A stretch of 64,000 nucleotides of DNA from the NCBI RefSeq assembly GCF_937903345.1, contig NZ_CALCZQ010000007.1:1-64000 (forward strand), written 5' to 3'. Made by a program: the position numbers and the translations under genes. Source of the DNA: an uncultured Emticicia sp. (GTDB lineage: Bacteria; Bacteroidota; Bacteroidia; Cytophagales; Spirosomataceae). The notes beneath the pieces were generated by a model that made no database searches, had not been told where the DNA came from, and saw nothing but the letters and a program-made list of their open reading frames with translations. Shown here piece after piece: positions 50,119 to 58,652 of this stretch (position 1 is its first letter; every line of letters starts with the position of its first letter).

Positions 50119-51405
50119 ATGCGAAAATATTTATATTCAATTTTATTTCTGCTAAACTTTGCGGCTTTCAGTCAAGAAAAAGCTATACGGTTTGAGGACT
50201 ATATCTATGAAACAAATATAAAAACTGTACTTCTTTATCCATTATTAGGCGAACCTCATGATGTGGCACGTACACTAAACCCTCCAGTACTTTCGCTCTC
50301 AGAATCAAAAAATCTCTTCTTAGAATTCGATGATTTGAATGCCAATTATGAACAATACCATATAAAAATCTTACATTGTACATACGATTGGAAGCAATCA
50401 ATACTATCAGAGATCGAATATATGCCTGAATATAACGACCTGATTATCAACGACTATCAAGTTTCTCGCACCACCAAAGTACCATACTATCATTATAAAA
50501 TTGAAATTCCAAAAGTTTTACTTTCGGGAAATTATCTACTATTGGCATGGCGTGGGCGTAGAAAAGAAGACATAGTTTTCAGCAAACGTTTCATGGTTTA
50601 CGAACCCCAAGTTGGAGCATTTGGCACAGTTCGCCAAGCACAAGCTCCATCCAAATATAAGACACATCAACAAGTAGATTTTGAGTTAAATTATGGCGGC
50701 TATCGACTGATGTCGCCACGTGATGAGCTGAAAATTATCATTCGTCAAAATTTTCGTTGGGATAAAACCGTTCGGAATCTGAAAGCTTTTAGTGTTAATG
50801 AAGGAATGTCAACTCTTGAATTTCGATTTTTTGATGACGAAAACGTATTTCCAGCAGGGAATGAATTTCGATTTTTTGATACCCGAAGCACTAATTACAA
50901 CGGCCAATATATAGCCAAAACAAAACGAGGCAAAGAAGATGAAATGTGGATTTCTCCCCAAAACAATCGTAGCGAAACCAACTACATCGAATCAAATGAT
51001 TTTGATGGAAACTATGTCGTAGATAATCGAGAAGGAAGTGATGGCTCAGTCGATGCCGATTATATTTTCATGACATTTGGACTAAAAACCCATGAATTGG
51101 AAGATGCCAACGAAAAAGTTTATGTCAATGGAAGTTTCAATGATTGGCAACTCGATAAAACTAACGAAATGATTTATGATAATAATTTTGGAGGATATAC
51201 AGCCACAATTCGATTAAAACAAGGAGTTTATAACTACGATTTTATGATTCAAAAAATGAATAAAACTACCGATGAGTCATATTTTGAAGGTAACTTTGGC
51301 GAAACACAAAATACTTATGAAATCTTTATTTATCATCGTCCTGTTACAGCACGTGCAGAAAAATTAGTCGGCTATCACACCATTGATTTCAATAAAAGAA
51401 AATAA
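50119..51405 (+). CDS. DUF5103 domain exported protein
   Basis: This is a 428-residue exported protein (signal to AAFSQ, residue 19) of the Bacteroidota DUF5103 family. Landmarks are LYPLLGEPHDVARTLNPPVLSL, LEFDDLNANYEQYHIKILHCTYDW, the FSKRFMVYEPQV segment, and a late VYVNGSFNDWQLDKTNEM region that resembles a carbohydrate-binding module 48/early-set fold, followed by GVYNYDFM. Function is unknown; surface or periplasmic location is inferred from the signal. The oxidoreductase gene follows 45 bases later. Confidence 0.87.
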   Translation: MRKYLYSILFLLNFAAFSQEKAIRFEDYIYETNIKTVLLYPLLGEPHDVARTLNPPVLSLSESKNLFLEFDDLNANYEQYHIKILHCTYDWKQSILSEIEYMPEYNDLIINDYQVSRTTKVPYYHYKIEIPKVLLSGNYLLLAWRGRRKEDIVFSKRFMVYEPQVGAFGTVRQAQAPSKYKTHQQVDFELNYGGYRLMSPRDELKIIIRQNFRWDKTVRNLKAFSVNEGMSTLEFRFFDDENVFPAGNEFRFFDTRSTNYNGQYIAKTKRGKEDEMWISPQNNRSETNYIESNDFDGNYVVDNREGSDGSVDADYIFMTFGLKTHELEDANEKVYVNGSFNDWQLDKTNEMIYDNNFGGYTATIRLKQGVYNYDFMIQKMNKTTDESYFEGNFGETQNTYEIFIYHRPVTARAEKLVGYHTIDFNKRK

Positions 51406-51450
51406 ATTATTACTTAAAAATTCACATTAATCAATAGCAGAAATAAAATT

Positions 51451-52086
51451 ATGAAAACAGCCCTCATCGTTGGTGCAACTGGTCTAATTGGGAAACACCT
51501 TACTCAAAAACTATTAACAAGTAATTTTTACGAAAAAGTCAGCGTCATAGTTAGGAAACCGCTCAATATTATACATCCAAAACTAGAACAAATCGTAATC
51601 GATTTTGATAATTTGGATGCTTCAAAAGTCAAAGCTGATGATATTTTTTGTTGTCTTGGCACTACAATGAAGCAGGCTGGCTCGAAAGACGCTTTTTATA
51701 AAGTTGATTTCACGTATCCGCTCAATTTTGCCAAAGCCGGACTCGCAAACGGAGCAAAACAATTTTTAGTTGTATCATCAATGGGAGCTGACAAAAAATC
51801 TATGGTATATTATAGCCGAGTAAAGGGTGAAATTGAAAATGCATTGAGCGACTTAAATTATCCAACCTTGATCATCTTACGCCCTTCAATGCTGGCGGGC
51901 GAACGTGAAAACCCACGTATAGGTGAGAAAATAGGTAAGGTGGTCATGGATTTCTTTGCACCACTCATGCCTGATAAATATAAAGTAATTGCGGGCGAAA
52001 AAGTAGCTCAAGCTATGCTCGAATTGGCACAAAAAAACTTCAAAAACAAGGCTATTTTTGAGTCAGATAGTTTGCAAAAAATTTAA
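51451..52086 (+). CDS. NAD(P)H-binding oxidoreductase, HTATIP2/YwnB-like
   Basis: This is a 211-residue Rossmann-fold protein with the dinucleotide motif VGATGLIGKHL at residues 7-17. Body motifs are DIFCCLGTTMKQAGSKDAFYKVDFTYPL, FLVVSSMGADKKSMVYYSRVKGEIE and the YxxxK pair within it, plus LRPSMLAGERENPR. It belongs to the atypical short-chain dehydrogenase group near human HTATIP2; substrate is not predictable. The neighbours (DUF5103 upstream, YigZ downstream) give no clear functional link, though the short gaps suggest one transcript. Confidence 0.87.
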   Translation: MKTALIVGATGLIGKHLTQKLLTSNFYEKVSVIVRKPLNIIHPKLEQIVIDFDNLDASKVKADDIFCCLGTTMKQAGSKDAFYKVDFTYPLNFAKAGLANGAKQFLVVSSMGADKKSMVYYSRVKGEIENALSDLNYPTLIILRPSMLAGERENPRIGEKIGKVVMDFFAPLMPDKYKVIAGEKVAQAMLELAQKNFKNKAIFESDSLQKI

Positions 52087-52132
52087 TTTTTCTATCACTC
52101 ATCAACGAAACTGTAGCCTAGCTACTTAACTC

Positions 52133-52747
52133 ATGATTTTTGAAGATACTTATAAAACAATTAAAGCTCCTGCGGAAGGAATATTTAAAGATAAAGGAAG
52201 TAAATTTTTAGCTTACGCCTACCCTATCGAGCACGAAAACGAGGTTAAAATACTGGTCGACAATCTTAAAAAAGAGCATTTTAAGGCGGTGCATCATTGT
52301 TACGCCTATCGTCTAGGGCTCGACCGAAGTAATTTTAGAGTCAATGACGATGGAGAACCTGCGGGAACAGCTGGCAGACCAATTTTAAATACTTTGCTTT
52401 CGCAAGAAATAACAAATATTTTGGTCGTAATTGTACGTTATTTTGGTGGAACACTATTGGGTGTACCTGGTCTTATAAATGCCTATAAATCTGCAGCAAT
52501 TGAAGCATTGGTAGTAGCCGATATTATCGAAAAGACCATTAATGATATTTATAATGTAAATTTTGAGTTTGTGCAAATGAACGACGTAATGAAGATTGTT
52601 AAGGAATTTAGCTTGAAAATCAGAAACCAAACCTATGATAATCAATGCACCATGGAACTAGAATTTAGAAAAACACTGACCAACCAAGTAATTGGGAAAT
52701 TTGAAAAGATTGATGGGATTGCGGTGGAGTATTTGATGACAGATTAA
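52133..52747 (+). CDS. yigZ: YigZ/IMPACT family protein
   Basis: This is a 204-residue protein. The N-terminal UPF0029/IMPACT domain (about residues 15-125) has FKDKGSKFLAYAYPIEHENEV, HHCYAYRLG, DDGEPAGTAGRPIL and VIVRYFGGTLLGVPGLINAYKSAA. A smaller C-terminal domain resembles EF-G domain IV (residues 135-204). The family links to translation control in eukaryotes (GCN1 binding) and is otherwise uncharacterised. Length and motifs are complete. Confidence 0.92.
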   Translation: MIFEDTYKTIKAPAEGIFKDKGSKFLAYAYPIEHENEVKILVDNLKKEHFKAVHHCYAYRLGLDRSNFRVNDDGEPAGTAGRPILNTLLSQEITNILVVIVRYFGGTLLGVPGLINAYKSAAIEALVVADIIEKTINDIYNVNFEFVQMNDVMKIVKEFSLKIRNQTYDNQCTMELEFRKTLTNQVIGKFEKIDGIAVEYLMTD

Positions 52748-53203
52748 TTAAAGTTAGGAGAAAAACAAATTCCATAGCCAAATAAGCACAAAAAGTATTT
52801 CAAAATTTTCTTTTGATTGAGTCACCAATAGAACAATTTCTGATACTAAATGTGCATACATCTCTAATAAATATATAAGCATTGGTGCGAAAACACCTAT
52901 CTCACATATTAAATGCTTACAAGAGTATAGGTCACAATGGAATTGCTTTTTATTGTCTCTTTCTGAAAAGATGCGAAATCGAATGGTTCATGATTGTTCA
53001 TAAAAAACTATGTTTAAAGTAAAATTTACAGTTTTGTGAATTTATTATTTGACACAGTTTAAACAATAGTATCTTTGGCAAAACTGGAGTCATTCGTTTT
53101 AAAATTGAAAATTTAAACTTCTTACATTTGTACAATTTTGAGCATTAGGAATTCTAAATCGAAACTGTCTTCAAGCCTTTTGCTTTAAAACCCAAACCAA
53201 AAA
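52748..53203. other. 456-base intergenic region with promoters and a structured element
   Basis: This gap has no credible gene. It contains a two-helix element: TAAGCATT (52876-52883) with AATGCTTA (52912-52919), enclosing GGTG (52884-52887) with CACC (52894-52897). It also has two -7 boxes serving the metallo-beta-lactamase, and a 14-mer TAAATCGAAACTGT (53154-53167) that is repeated at 37843-37856. Confidence 0.6.
53048..53077 (+). promoter_or_regulatory. Distal promoter of the metallo-beta-lactamase gene
   Basis: TTTG (53048-53051) and TATCTTTG (53070-53077) are perfect -33 and -7 boxes with an 18-base spacer. A second perfect -7 box, TACATTTG, lies at 53122-53129 and may be a proximal promoter. 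Confidence 0.6.
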
Positions 53204-53962
53204 ATGAAAGCCATCACTAAAATCCTCTTAGTTTCAGTAATATCATTAATCGCTCTAAACTCTTTTGCACAAAAGAAAGTAAAATTTAAACCCAAAGAGA
53301 TTTACAAAACCAGCAGTCTGGTCATTACCCAAATTTCTGAAAATGCTTTTAAGCATGTTTCCTTCCTGCAAACCAATGATTTTGGCTATGTTCCTTGCAA
53401 TGGTTTATTCGTGAGAAATAATAATGAAATCATTGTTTTTGATACACCAACCAACGATAAAAGTGCCGAAGAACTAATAAAATGGGTAAGTGAAACACTT
53501 CATTGTAAAATCAATGCAGTGATTCCCACGCACTTCCATGAGGATTGTCTCGGTGGTTTAAAGGCTTTTCATGACAATAATATTCCATCTTATGCAAATT
53601 TCGTAACAATTGAACTTGCAAAAGAGAACAAATTCAGCGTTCCGCAATATGGTTTCGAGAACCTACTTGAATTAAAAGTGGGCAAGGAAAAAATAACAGC
53701 AAGATTTTTTGGCGAAGGACACACCAGCGATAATGTAATTGGCTATTTTCCAAGTGAAAATATAATGTTTGGTGGGTGCTTAGTTAAAGAACTAAACGCA
53801 AGCAAAGGTTATTTAGGTGATGCTACTATTGCAGAATGGTCAAATACAGTCGAAAAAGTAAAAAAAACTTACCCTCAGGTAAAAATTGTTGTTCCAGGTC
53901 ATGGCAAATATGGCAATCAACAATTGCTCGACTATACAATCAAATTATTCAAAGTTCAATAA
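53204..53962 (+). CDS. Subclass B1 metallo-beta-lactamase
   Basis: This is a 252-residue exported protein (signal to SFAQ, residue 23) with the full B1 zinc site: H110-x-H112-x-D114 in THFHEDCLGGL, H173 in EGHTSDNVIGYFP, C192 in MFGGCLVKELNA and H233 in VVPGHGKYG. K195, which contacts the substrate carboxylate in B1 enzymes, is present. Motif order and length fit BlaB/IND-like enzymes of Bacteroidota, which hydrolyse many beta-lactams including carbapenems. Activity is inferred, not shown. There are no mobile-element signs, and base composition matches the neighbours, so it appears to be a resident chromosomal gene. Confidence 0.93.
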   Translation: MKAITKILLVSVISLIALNSFAQKKVKFKPKEIYKTSSLVITQISENAFKHVSFLQTNDFGYVPCNGLFVRNNNEIIVFDTPTNDKSAEELIKWVSETLHCKINAVIPTHFHEDCLGGLKAFHDNNIPSYANFVTIELAKENKFSVPQYGFENLLELKVGKEKITARFFGEGHTSDNVIGYFPSENIMFGGCLVKELNASKGYLGDATIAEWSNTVEKVKKTYPQVKIVVPGHGKYGNQQLLDYTIKLFKVQ

Positions 53963-54157
53963 TTCGCTTTCTAAATAAAAAATTTCACACCGCTCATAGA
54001 AGTGCAAAATAGATACTTTCACAAATAATTTTAAGAATATAAGCTCTAAAGTCCTGGATTCTCATCTCAAAAACACTTTCATTGCCTTATTTCGATTCAA
54101 AAAAGAATATTTTCCTTAAATTGCCTACTTAATCAACCTCTTAAAGCAATTAAACCA

Positions 54158-55138
54158 ATGACCCCAATATCAATCATCAGATTTTCATTTATGACGGTTT
54201 TGAGTGCAATTACTTTTGCAGCAAAATCTCAAGACTGGGAAGTTATGAATCCGACAAATACCTGCACTAATCGCCATGAAAATACGATGACAGCCATAGG
54301 TAATAAATTAGTATTATTGGGCGGGCGTGGTATAAAACCTACCGAAATTTACGATATTAAGACTCAAACTTGGACAAAATCGGTTGAAACACCAATCGAA
54401 ATACATCATTTGCAAGCCGTAACATACAATGATGAAGTTTATGTAATGATGGCAATGACAGGCAAATATCCACACGAAACCCCAATTCCTAACATATACA
54501 TTTTTAATCTCGAAAAAGGAGAATGGCGAGTTGGCCCTGAAATCCCTAAAGACCGATTGCGTGGCTCTGCTGGTTGTGTGGTATATAAAAATAAAATTTA
54601 TACTGTTTGTGGAATTTTAGATGGGCATTGGGACGGCCACGTGGCATGGCTTGACGAATACGACCCAAAAACCAACACTTGGGTAAAACTGGCCGATGCC
54701 CCTCACGTACGTGACCACGTAAGTGTAGCGGTTGTGAATGACAAAATTTATGTTGCAGGTGGCCGACGTTCAACGGCCCGAATCAACCAAGTGCTAAATT
54801 TAACCGAAGAGGCAGTTGATGTCTATGATTTAAAGAAAAAAACATGGCAAACACTTCCTAACACACTGAATTTACCGACCCAACGTGCAGGAAATTCTTC
54901 AGTTAGTTTTGGCGATAAACTTTTGGTTATTGGTGGAGAAAGTGCTGCTCAAGTGCCGGCTCACAGTGAGGTAGAAGCTTTTGACACTAAAAAAATGCAG
55001 TGGGTGCCTTTCCCAGGTTTAAAACAAGGGAGACACGGAACGGGAGCATCAGTAGTAGGAAGAAAAGTTTATTCGGTGGCAGGCTCAGCCAATCGTGGAG
55101 GTGGACCAGAAATCAATGAAATGGAAGTTTTGAAATAA
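54158..55138 (+). CDS. Exported Kelch-repeat beta-propeller protein
   Basis: This is a 326-residue exported protein (signal to about AAKSQ, residue 23) made of about six Kelch repeats: KLVLLGGRGIKPTEIYDIKTQTW, YVAGGRRSTARINQVLNLT, KLLVIGGESAAQVP, KVYSVAGSANRGGG. Each repeat has the GG doublet and a later aromatic. Some family members are sugar oxidases or sialate mutarotases, but no catalytic copper ligands are evident here. Function is unknown; a binding protein is likeliest. It stands alone on the strand, 195 bases after the lactamase. Confidence 0.85.
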   Translation: MTPISIIRFSFMTVLSAITFAAKSQDWEVMNPTNTCTNRHENTMTAIGNKLVLLGGRGIKPTEIYDIKTQTWTKSVETPIEIHHLQAVTYNDEVYVMMAMTGKYPHETPIPNIYIFNLEKGEWRVGPEIPKDRLRGSAGCVVYKNKIYTVCGILDGHWDGHVAWLDEYDPKTNTWVKLADAPHVRDHVSVAVVNDKIYVAGGRRSTARINQVLNLTEEAVDVYDLKKKTWQTLPNTLNLPTQRAGNSSVSFGDKLLVIGGESAAQVPAHSEVEAFDTKKMQWVPFPGLKQGRHGTGASVVGRKVYSVAGSANRGGGPEINEMEVLK

Positions 55139-55302
55139 TAAAGCTACTCGATTAGTCAATAATTGTATCAATGTTAACACCAAAGAAATTAATAAAATAA
55201 GACACAAATATTCTAAAAAGTATTTAATTTGTATTAAAATGATTTGTCAGATGAAAGCTAATTCATTTTATCTTAACATATATGTAAAAAGCTATTGATA
55301 AA

Positions 55303-55749
55303 ATGGAACTCTTACTCAGAAAAGCAACAAAAAACGATGCAGATTTAACATTTAAAATCGAACAAAGTTCTTTTAAGGAATATAGTGATGCGGTATATTC
55401 CACCGAAATAAAATCTCATAGAAAAGAGTTTGATTCAGAAAACATTCAGATTGTTGAATTTGAAAAACAAAGCATCGGATATTTGGAGATGGATGAAAAA
55501 AATCATTCTTTTGAAATTATAAATATTATAATTCAAAAAGAGTTTCAGAATCAAGGGTTTGGTCGCCAATTACTTGATAAAGTAATTGAAGATGGAAGAC
55601 AAAAATCGAAAGGAATAGAATTACAAGTACTCAAAAACAACCCAAAAGCAAAGCGATTTTATGAAAACTCAGGTTTTCAGGTGTATTATGAAACCGAATT
55701 TGAATATAAAATGAAATTTTCTCATGCAAGCAGGATTTTTGGAAATTAA
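55303..55749 (+). CDS. GNAT family N-acetyltransferase
   Basis: This is a 148-residue acetyltransferase with the acetyl-CoA motif as IIIQKEFQNQGFGRQLLDKVIEDG (Q-x-x-G-x-G/A, about residues 78-100). The C-terminal KNNPKAKRFYENSGFQVYYETE is characteristic of GNAT folds. The substrate is unknown. Its last 26 bases overlap the start of the cyclase gene, so expression of the two is linked. Confidence 0.9.
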   Translation: MELLLRKATKNDADLTFKIEQSSFKEYSDAVYSTEIKSHRKEFDSENIQIVEFEKQSIGYLEMDEKNHSFEIINIIIQKEFQNQGFGRQLLDKVIEDGRQKSKGIELQVLKNNPKAKRFYENSGFQVYYETEFEYKMKFSHASRIFGN

Positions 55750-56503
55750 ATGGCCTGATGTTTTAGATATAACACTCGTCTCATTTTTGTTATATTATAT
55801 TTACAAATTGGTTCGTGGAAGTGTGGCAAGTAGGGTTTTTTTGGGTTATTTACTCATCTATTTATTCTATTTGATAGTTAAGGCCATTGGTTTAGAGCTG
55901 CTTACCCGCATTTTAGAGTATTTTATGGGTGTTGGGGCTATTGCTCTGATAGTACTTTTTCAGCAAGAAATTCGACGTTTTTTGTTATTAGTTGGAAAAT
56001 CTACTTCTCTAACAAATAATCAGTTTTTTGCCAATTTACTAGGAACAGATGTAATTCCAGATGAAAAATATCCACTAAAAACAATTATTGAAGCAGCAAA
56101 AACGATGTCTAGTGAGTTTACGGGTGGCATTATTGTAATTCAAAAAGAAGATGATTTAGGAAAATTTATAGAATCGGGTGATGCTTTAGATGCCGTTTTA
56201 TCTAGGAAGTTAATTTTGTCGCTTTTTAGTCAATATAGTTTATTGAACGACGGAGCAATTATCATTGATAGTAGCCGAATTAAAGCAGCACATTGTATTT
56301 TGCCAATTGCAAACAGGGATGATTTACCCTCAAATTATGGTTTTAGACATCTTGCAGCTCTAGGTATTTCGGAAGCAACTGATGCCGCCGCCATTTGTGT
56401 TTCAGAAGAAAATGGCAAAATATCATTAGCTATTGATGGAAAAATAAAAACCATTTCAACCACTGAGCTCGAAAGAGATTTAAATGCTTATTTTCTAAAA
56501 TAG
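55724..56503 (+). CDS. cdaA: Diadenylate cyclase (c-di-AMP synthase), CdaA type
   Basis: This is a 259-residue membrane cyclase. About three N-terminal helices (residues 13-35, 37-58 and 66-82) precede a DAC domain. The DGA motif is at 176-178 (LLNDGAIIID) with KAAHCILPI. The usual RHR motif is here R208-H209-L210 (NYGFRHLAALGISEATDA), a change at the third position. c-di-AMP controls cell-wall and osmolyte balance in many bacteria. It starts inside the GNAT gene, in a different frame. The folP gene that often precedes cdaA is not here. Confidence 0.92.
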   Translation: MQAGFLEIKWPDVLDITLVSFLLYYIYKLVRGSVASRVFLGYLLIYLFYLIVKAIGLELLTRILEYFMGVGAIALIVLFQQEIRRFLLLVGKSTSLTNNQFFANLLGTDVIPDEKYPLKTIIEAAKTMSSEFTGGIIVIQKEDDLGKFIESGDALDAVLSRKLILSLFSQYSLLNDGAIIIDSSRIKAAHCILPIANRDDLPSNYGFRHLAALGISEATDAAAICVSEENGKISLAIDGKIKTISTTELERDLNAYFLK

Positions 56504-56531
56504 TTCTAAATGCTAACGGTGTCGCTCGTGC

Positions 56532-56622
56532 GATTCTGAATTCTAAGCTAAAAAATAAAGTCACGTTCGTGAATTTTAAAATAAAACATGGAATTTTCTG
56601 TCTAAATCAACTCAAAACTCAA
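56532..56622. repeat. Heptad-type inverted repeat before the aminotransferase gene
   Basis: Units GATTCTG, AATTCTA, AGCTAAA (56532-56552) oppose CTAAATC, AACTCAA, AACTCAA (56602-56622). In inverted alignment about 14 of 20 positions match. Small GC-rich hairpins (CACGTTCGTG near 56563, CCGCATCGGCGG near 56625) lie beside it. It is a weaker member of the class. Confidence 0.5.
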
Positions 56623-56648
56623 AACCGCATCGGCGGACCGTTCAAAAC

Positions 56649-57683
56649 TTGATAACATTCTATCCAGGGCCATCAAAAGTATATCCGCAAATCGCAACTT
56701 ATATGCAAGATGCCATGCGTGAAGGGATTTTGAGTCAAAATCACCGAAGTACAGCATTTATGGAAATGCTCAAGGAATGTATTTCGGTCTTTAAGCAAAA
56801 ACAAAACATTCCCACTGATTACGAAGTTTTCTTTACCTCATCGGCTACGGAATGTTGGGAAATCGTCGGTCAATCGCTCGTTGAAAATTTTAGTCATCAT
56901 GTTTACAATGGCACTTTCGGTGAAAAATGGTTAGATTATACCTCTCGATTGGGCAAAAAAACCACTTTTTCAATGTTTCCATTTCAAGAAAACATTGAAA
57001 AAAACATTTCCTCCAATGCTGATGTTTGGTGTTTTACGCAAAACGAAACATCGAATGCTACCCAACTCGAAAATTCATTTTTCGCAAAACTTCAGACTAA
57101 AGCATTAATTGCGGTTGATGTAACTTCATCATTGGGAGGAATCGAAAATGATTGGAAATCTGGTGATATTTGGTTGGCTTCAGTACAGAAATGTCTTGGT
57201 TTACCGGCTGGAATGGGAATTATGATTTGTTCTCCAAAAGCTATCAAACAGGCCGAAGTAATCGGCGACCGCAAGCATTACAACAGCTTACTTTTTATCA
57301 GAGATAATTTTAATAAACTTCAAACCCCTTATACTCCTAACATTCTGAACATTTATCTCTTGATGCGAGTAATGCAACAAGTGCCTGATATTCAAACGAT
57401 TAACTCTCATATTAAAGAACGAGCAAAAGATTTCTATGAATTCATTGATCGTGAAACAAATCTTGATTTATTGATAACAAATAAAAAAGTAAGGTCAGAA
57501 ACAGTCATTGCAATTAAGGGAACAGTTGATGAAATTTTGATTCTGAAGCAAAAAGCTAAAAAAAATAATATAATTTTGGGTAATGGTTACGGTATATGGA
57601 AAGACACCACTTTCAGAATAGCCAATTTCCCAGCTATTGAAGATTGGGAATTCGACAAACTAAAAACCTTACTACTCCAATGA
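56649..57683 (+). CDS. Class V aminotransferase
   Basis: This is a 344-residue PLP enzyme related to phosphoserine/alanine-glyoxylate aminotransferases. It opens MITFYPGPSKVYPQI. The cofactor-loop glycine region is shortened, the PLP aspartate is in AVDVTSSLGG (D157), and the Schiff-base lysine is K181 in SVQKCLGLPAGMG. The start codon is TTG at 56649: the frame upstream is open but has no ATG, and TTG puts Met before the family-like ITFYPGPSK. It may be a SerC-like enzyme acting on 3-phosphohydroxypyruvate, but specificity is not decidable. Its stop overlaps the marC start. Confidence 0.87.
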   Translation: MITFYPGPSKVYPQIATYMQDAMREGILSQNHRSTAFMEMLKECISVFKQKQNIPTDYEVFFTSSATECWEIVGQSLVENFSHHVYNGTFGEKWLDYTSRLGKKTTFSMFPFQENIEKNISSNADVWCFTQNETSNATQLENSFFAKLQTKALIAVDVTSSLGGIENDWKSGDIWLASVQKCLGLPAGMGIMICSPKAIKQAEVIGDRKHYNSLLFIRDNFNKLQTPYTPNILNIYLLMRVMQQVPDIQTINSHIKERAKDFYEFIDRETNLDLLITNKKVRSETVIAIKGTVDEILILKQKAKKNNIILGNGYGIWKDTTFRIANFPAIEDWEFDKLKTLLLQ

Positions 57684-58249
57684 ACTTTGTTTTTAAAGAA
57701 ATTATCTCGGTTTCGATTATCCTATTTTCAGTAATTGATATTTTGGGAGCAATTCCGATTATTATTGATTTACGCAAAAAAGCTGGCAATATTCATGCTG
57801 AACAAGCTACATTGGTGGCAGGTGGCTTGATGATAACTTACCTATATTTGGGAATTAGTATTTTGAGCTTATTTGGCGTAGATGTCAAATCATTTGCTAT
57901 TGCAGGTGCTTTAATTTTGTTTTTAATTGGCTTTGAAATGATTCTGGGAAGAAGCATTTTCAAACACGAAACTACGAATAGTAAAGCTACTTCAATTGTG
58001 CCATTGGCTTTTCCTATTATTGCAGGTGCTGGTACTATGACGACAATTATTTCGCTGAAGGCTGCCTATCAGGTTGAGAATATCATTATTGGAATTATGC
58101 TTAATTTGCTTGTGGTTTACATAGTTTTACGTAATTCTCAGCAACTTGAAAAAATACTTGGTCCAACTGGTGCTGATATTCTTCGTAAAGTTTTTGGAAT
58201 GATTTTAATTGCAATTTCTATAAAATTGATTAAAACTAATTTGTTTTAG
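57680..58249 (+). CDS. MarC/YhgN family membrane protein
   Basis: This is a 189-residue integral membrane protein with six predicted helices in the MarC family layout: ISVSIILFSVIDILGAIPIII, MITYLYLGISILSLFGVDV, FAIAGALILFLIGFEMILGRS, and VPLAFPIIAGAGTMTTIISL with the family PLAxPxxxGPG-like turn. The ATG at 57680 overlaps the TGA of the aminotransferase by 4 bases, arguing for coupled translation; the frame upstream to 57644 is not used. Despite the name, MarC proteins are not proven drug exporters. Confidence 0.9.
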   Translation: MNFVFKEIISVSIILFSVIDILGAIPIIIDLRKKAGNIHAEQATLVAGGLMITYLYLGISILSLFGVDVKSFAIAGALILFLIGFEMILGRSIFKHETTNSKATSIVPLAFPIIAGAGTMTTIISLKAAYQVENIIIGIMLNLLVVYIVLRNSQQLEKILGPTGADILRKVFGMILIAISIKLIKTNLF

Positions 58250-58652
58250 ATTTTCGGCTGCCTCATCAACCAACTCTTCTTAAACACTATTATACAATGC
58301 TCTTTTATTAAAAATTTTAAACAATTACTTAGCTGATATTCGCATATGACCCAAAAGTAAGATTTATTATACTATTATCTTTACATTTATTTTTCTTAAA
58401 AAAGACATTTTCTTGGTCTTTCTTATCGTTAGTATAATTAGCAAAATGCGATTAGAATAAATCTAGAAGCATTCTTTTTGAGTTAAAATCTAACATATTT
58501 ATTTGGAAATTGTTATCAAAAAGAAATCTCTATCAAACAAAAATTAGCTAAAAATCTTATTTCACTTTCTGTTTATCAAAAGATTACTCTTAAATTTAGC
58601 ATTTTTGATTAGTTTTACCAAGTTTTATTCTTTAAACTATTAATTTAAATTT
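58250..58652. other. 403-base AT-rich gap upstream of the metalloprotease
   Basis: I see no gene here. There is a weak hairpin (AAAGAC / GTCTTT around 58402-58422) and a TATCTTTA near-match to a -7 box at 58376-58383 with no -33 partner. The gap is probably a promoter region for the downstream gene. Confidence 0.5.
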
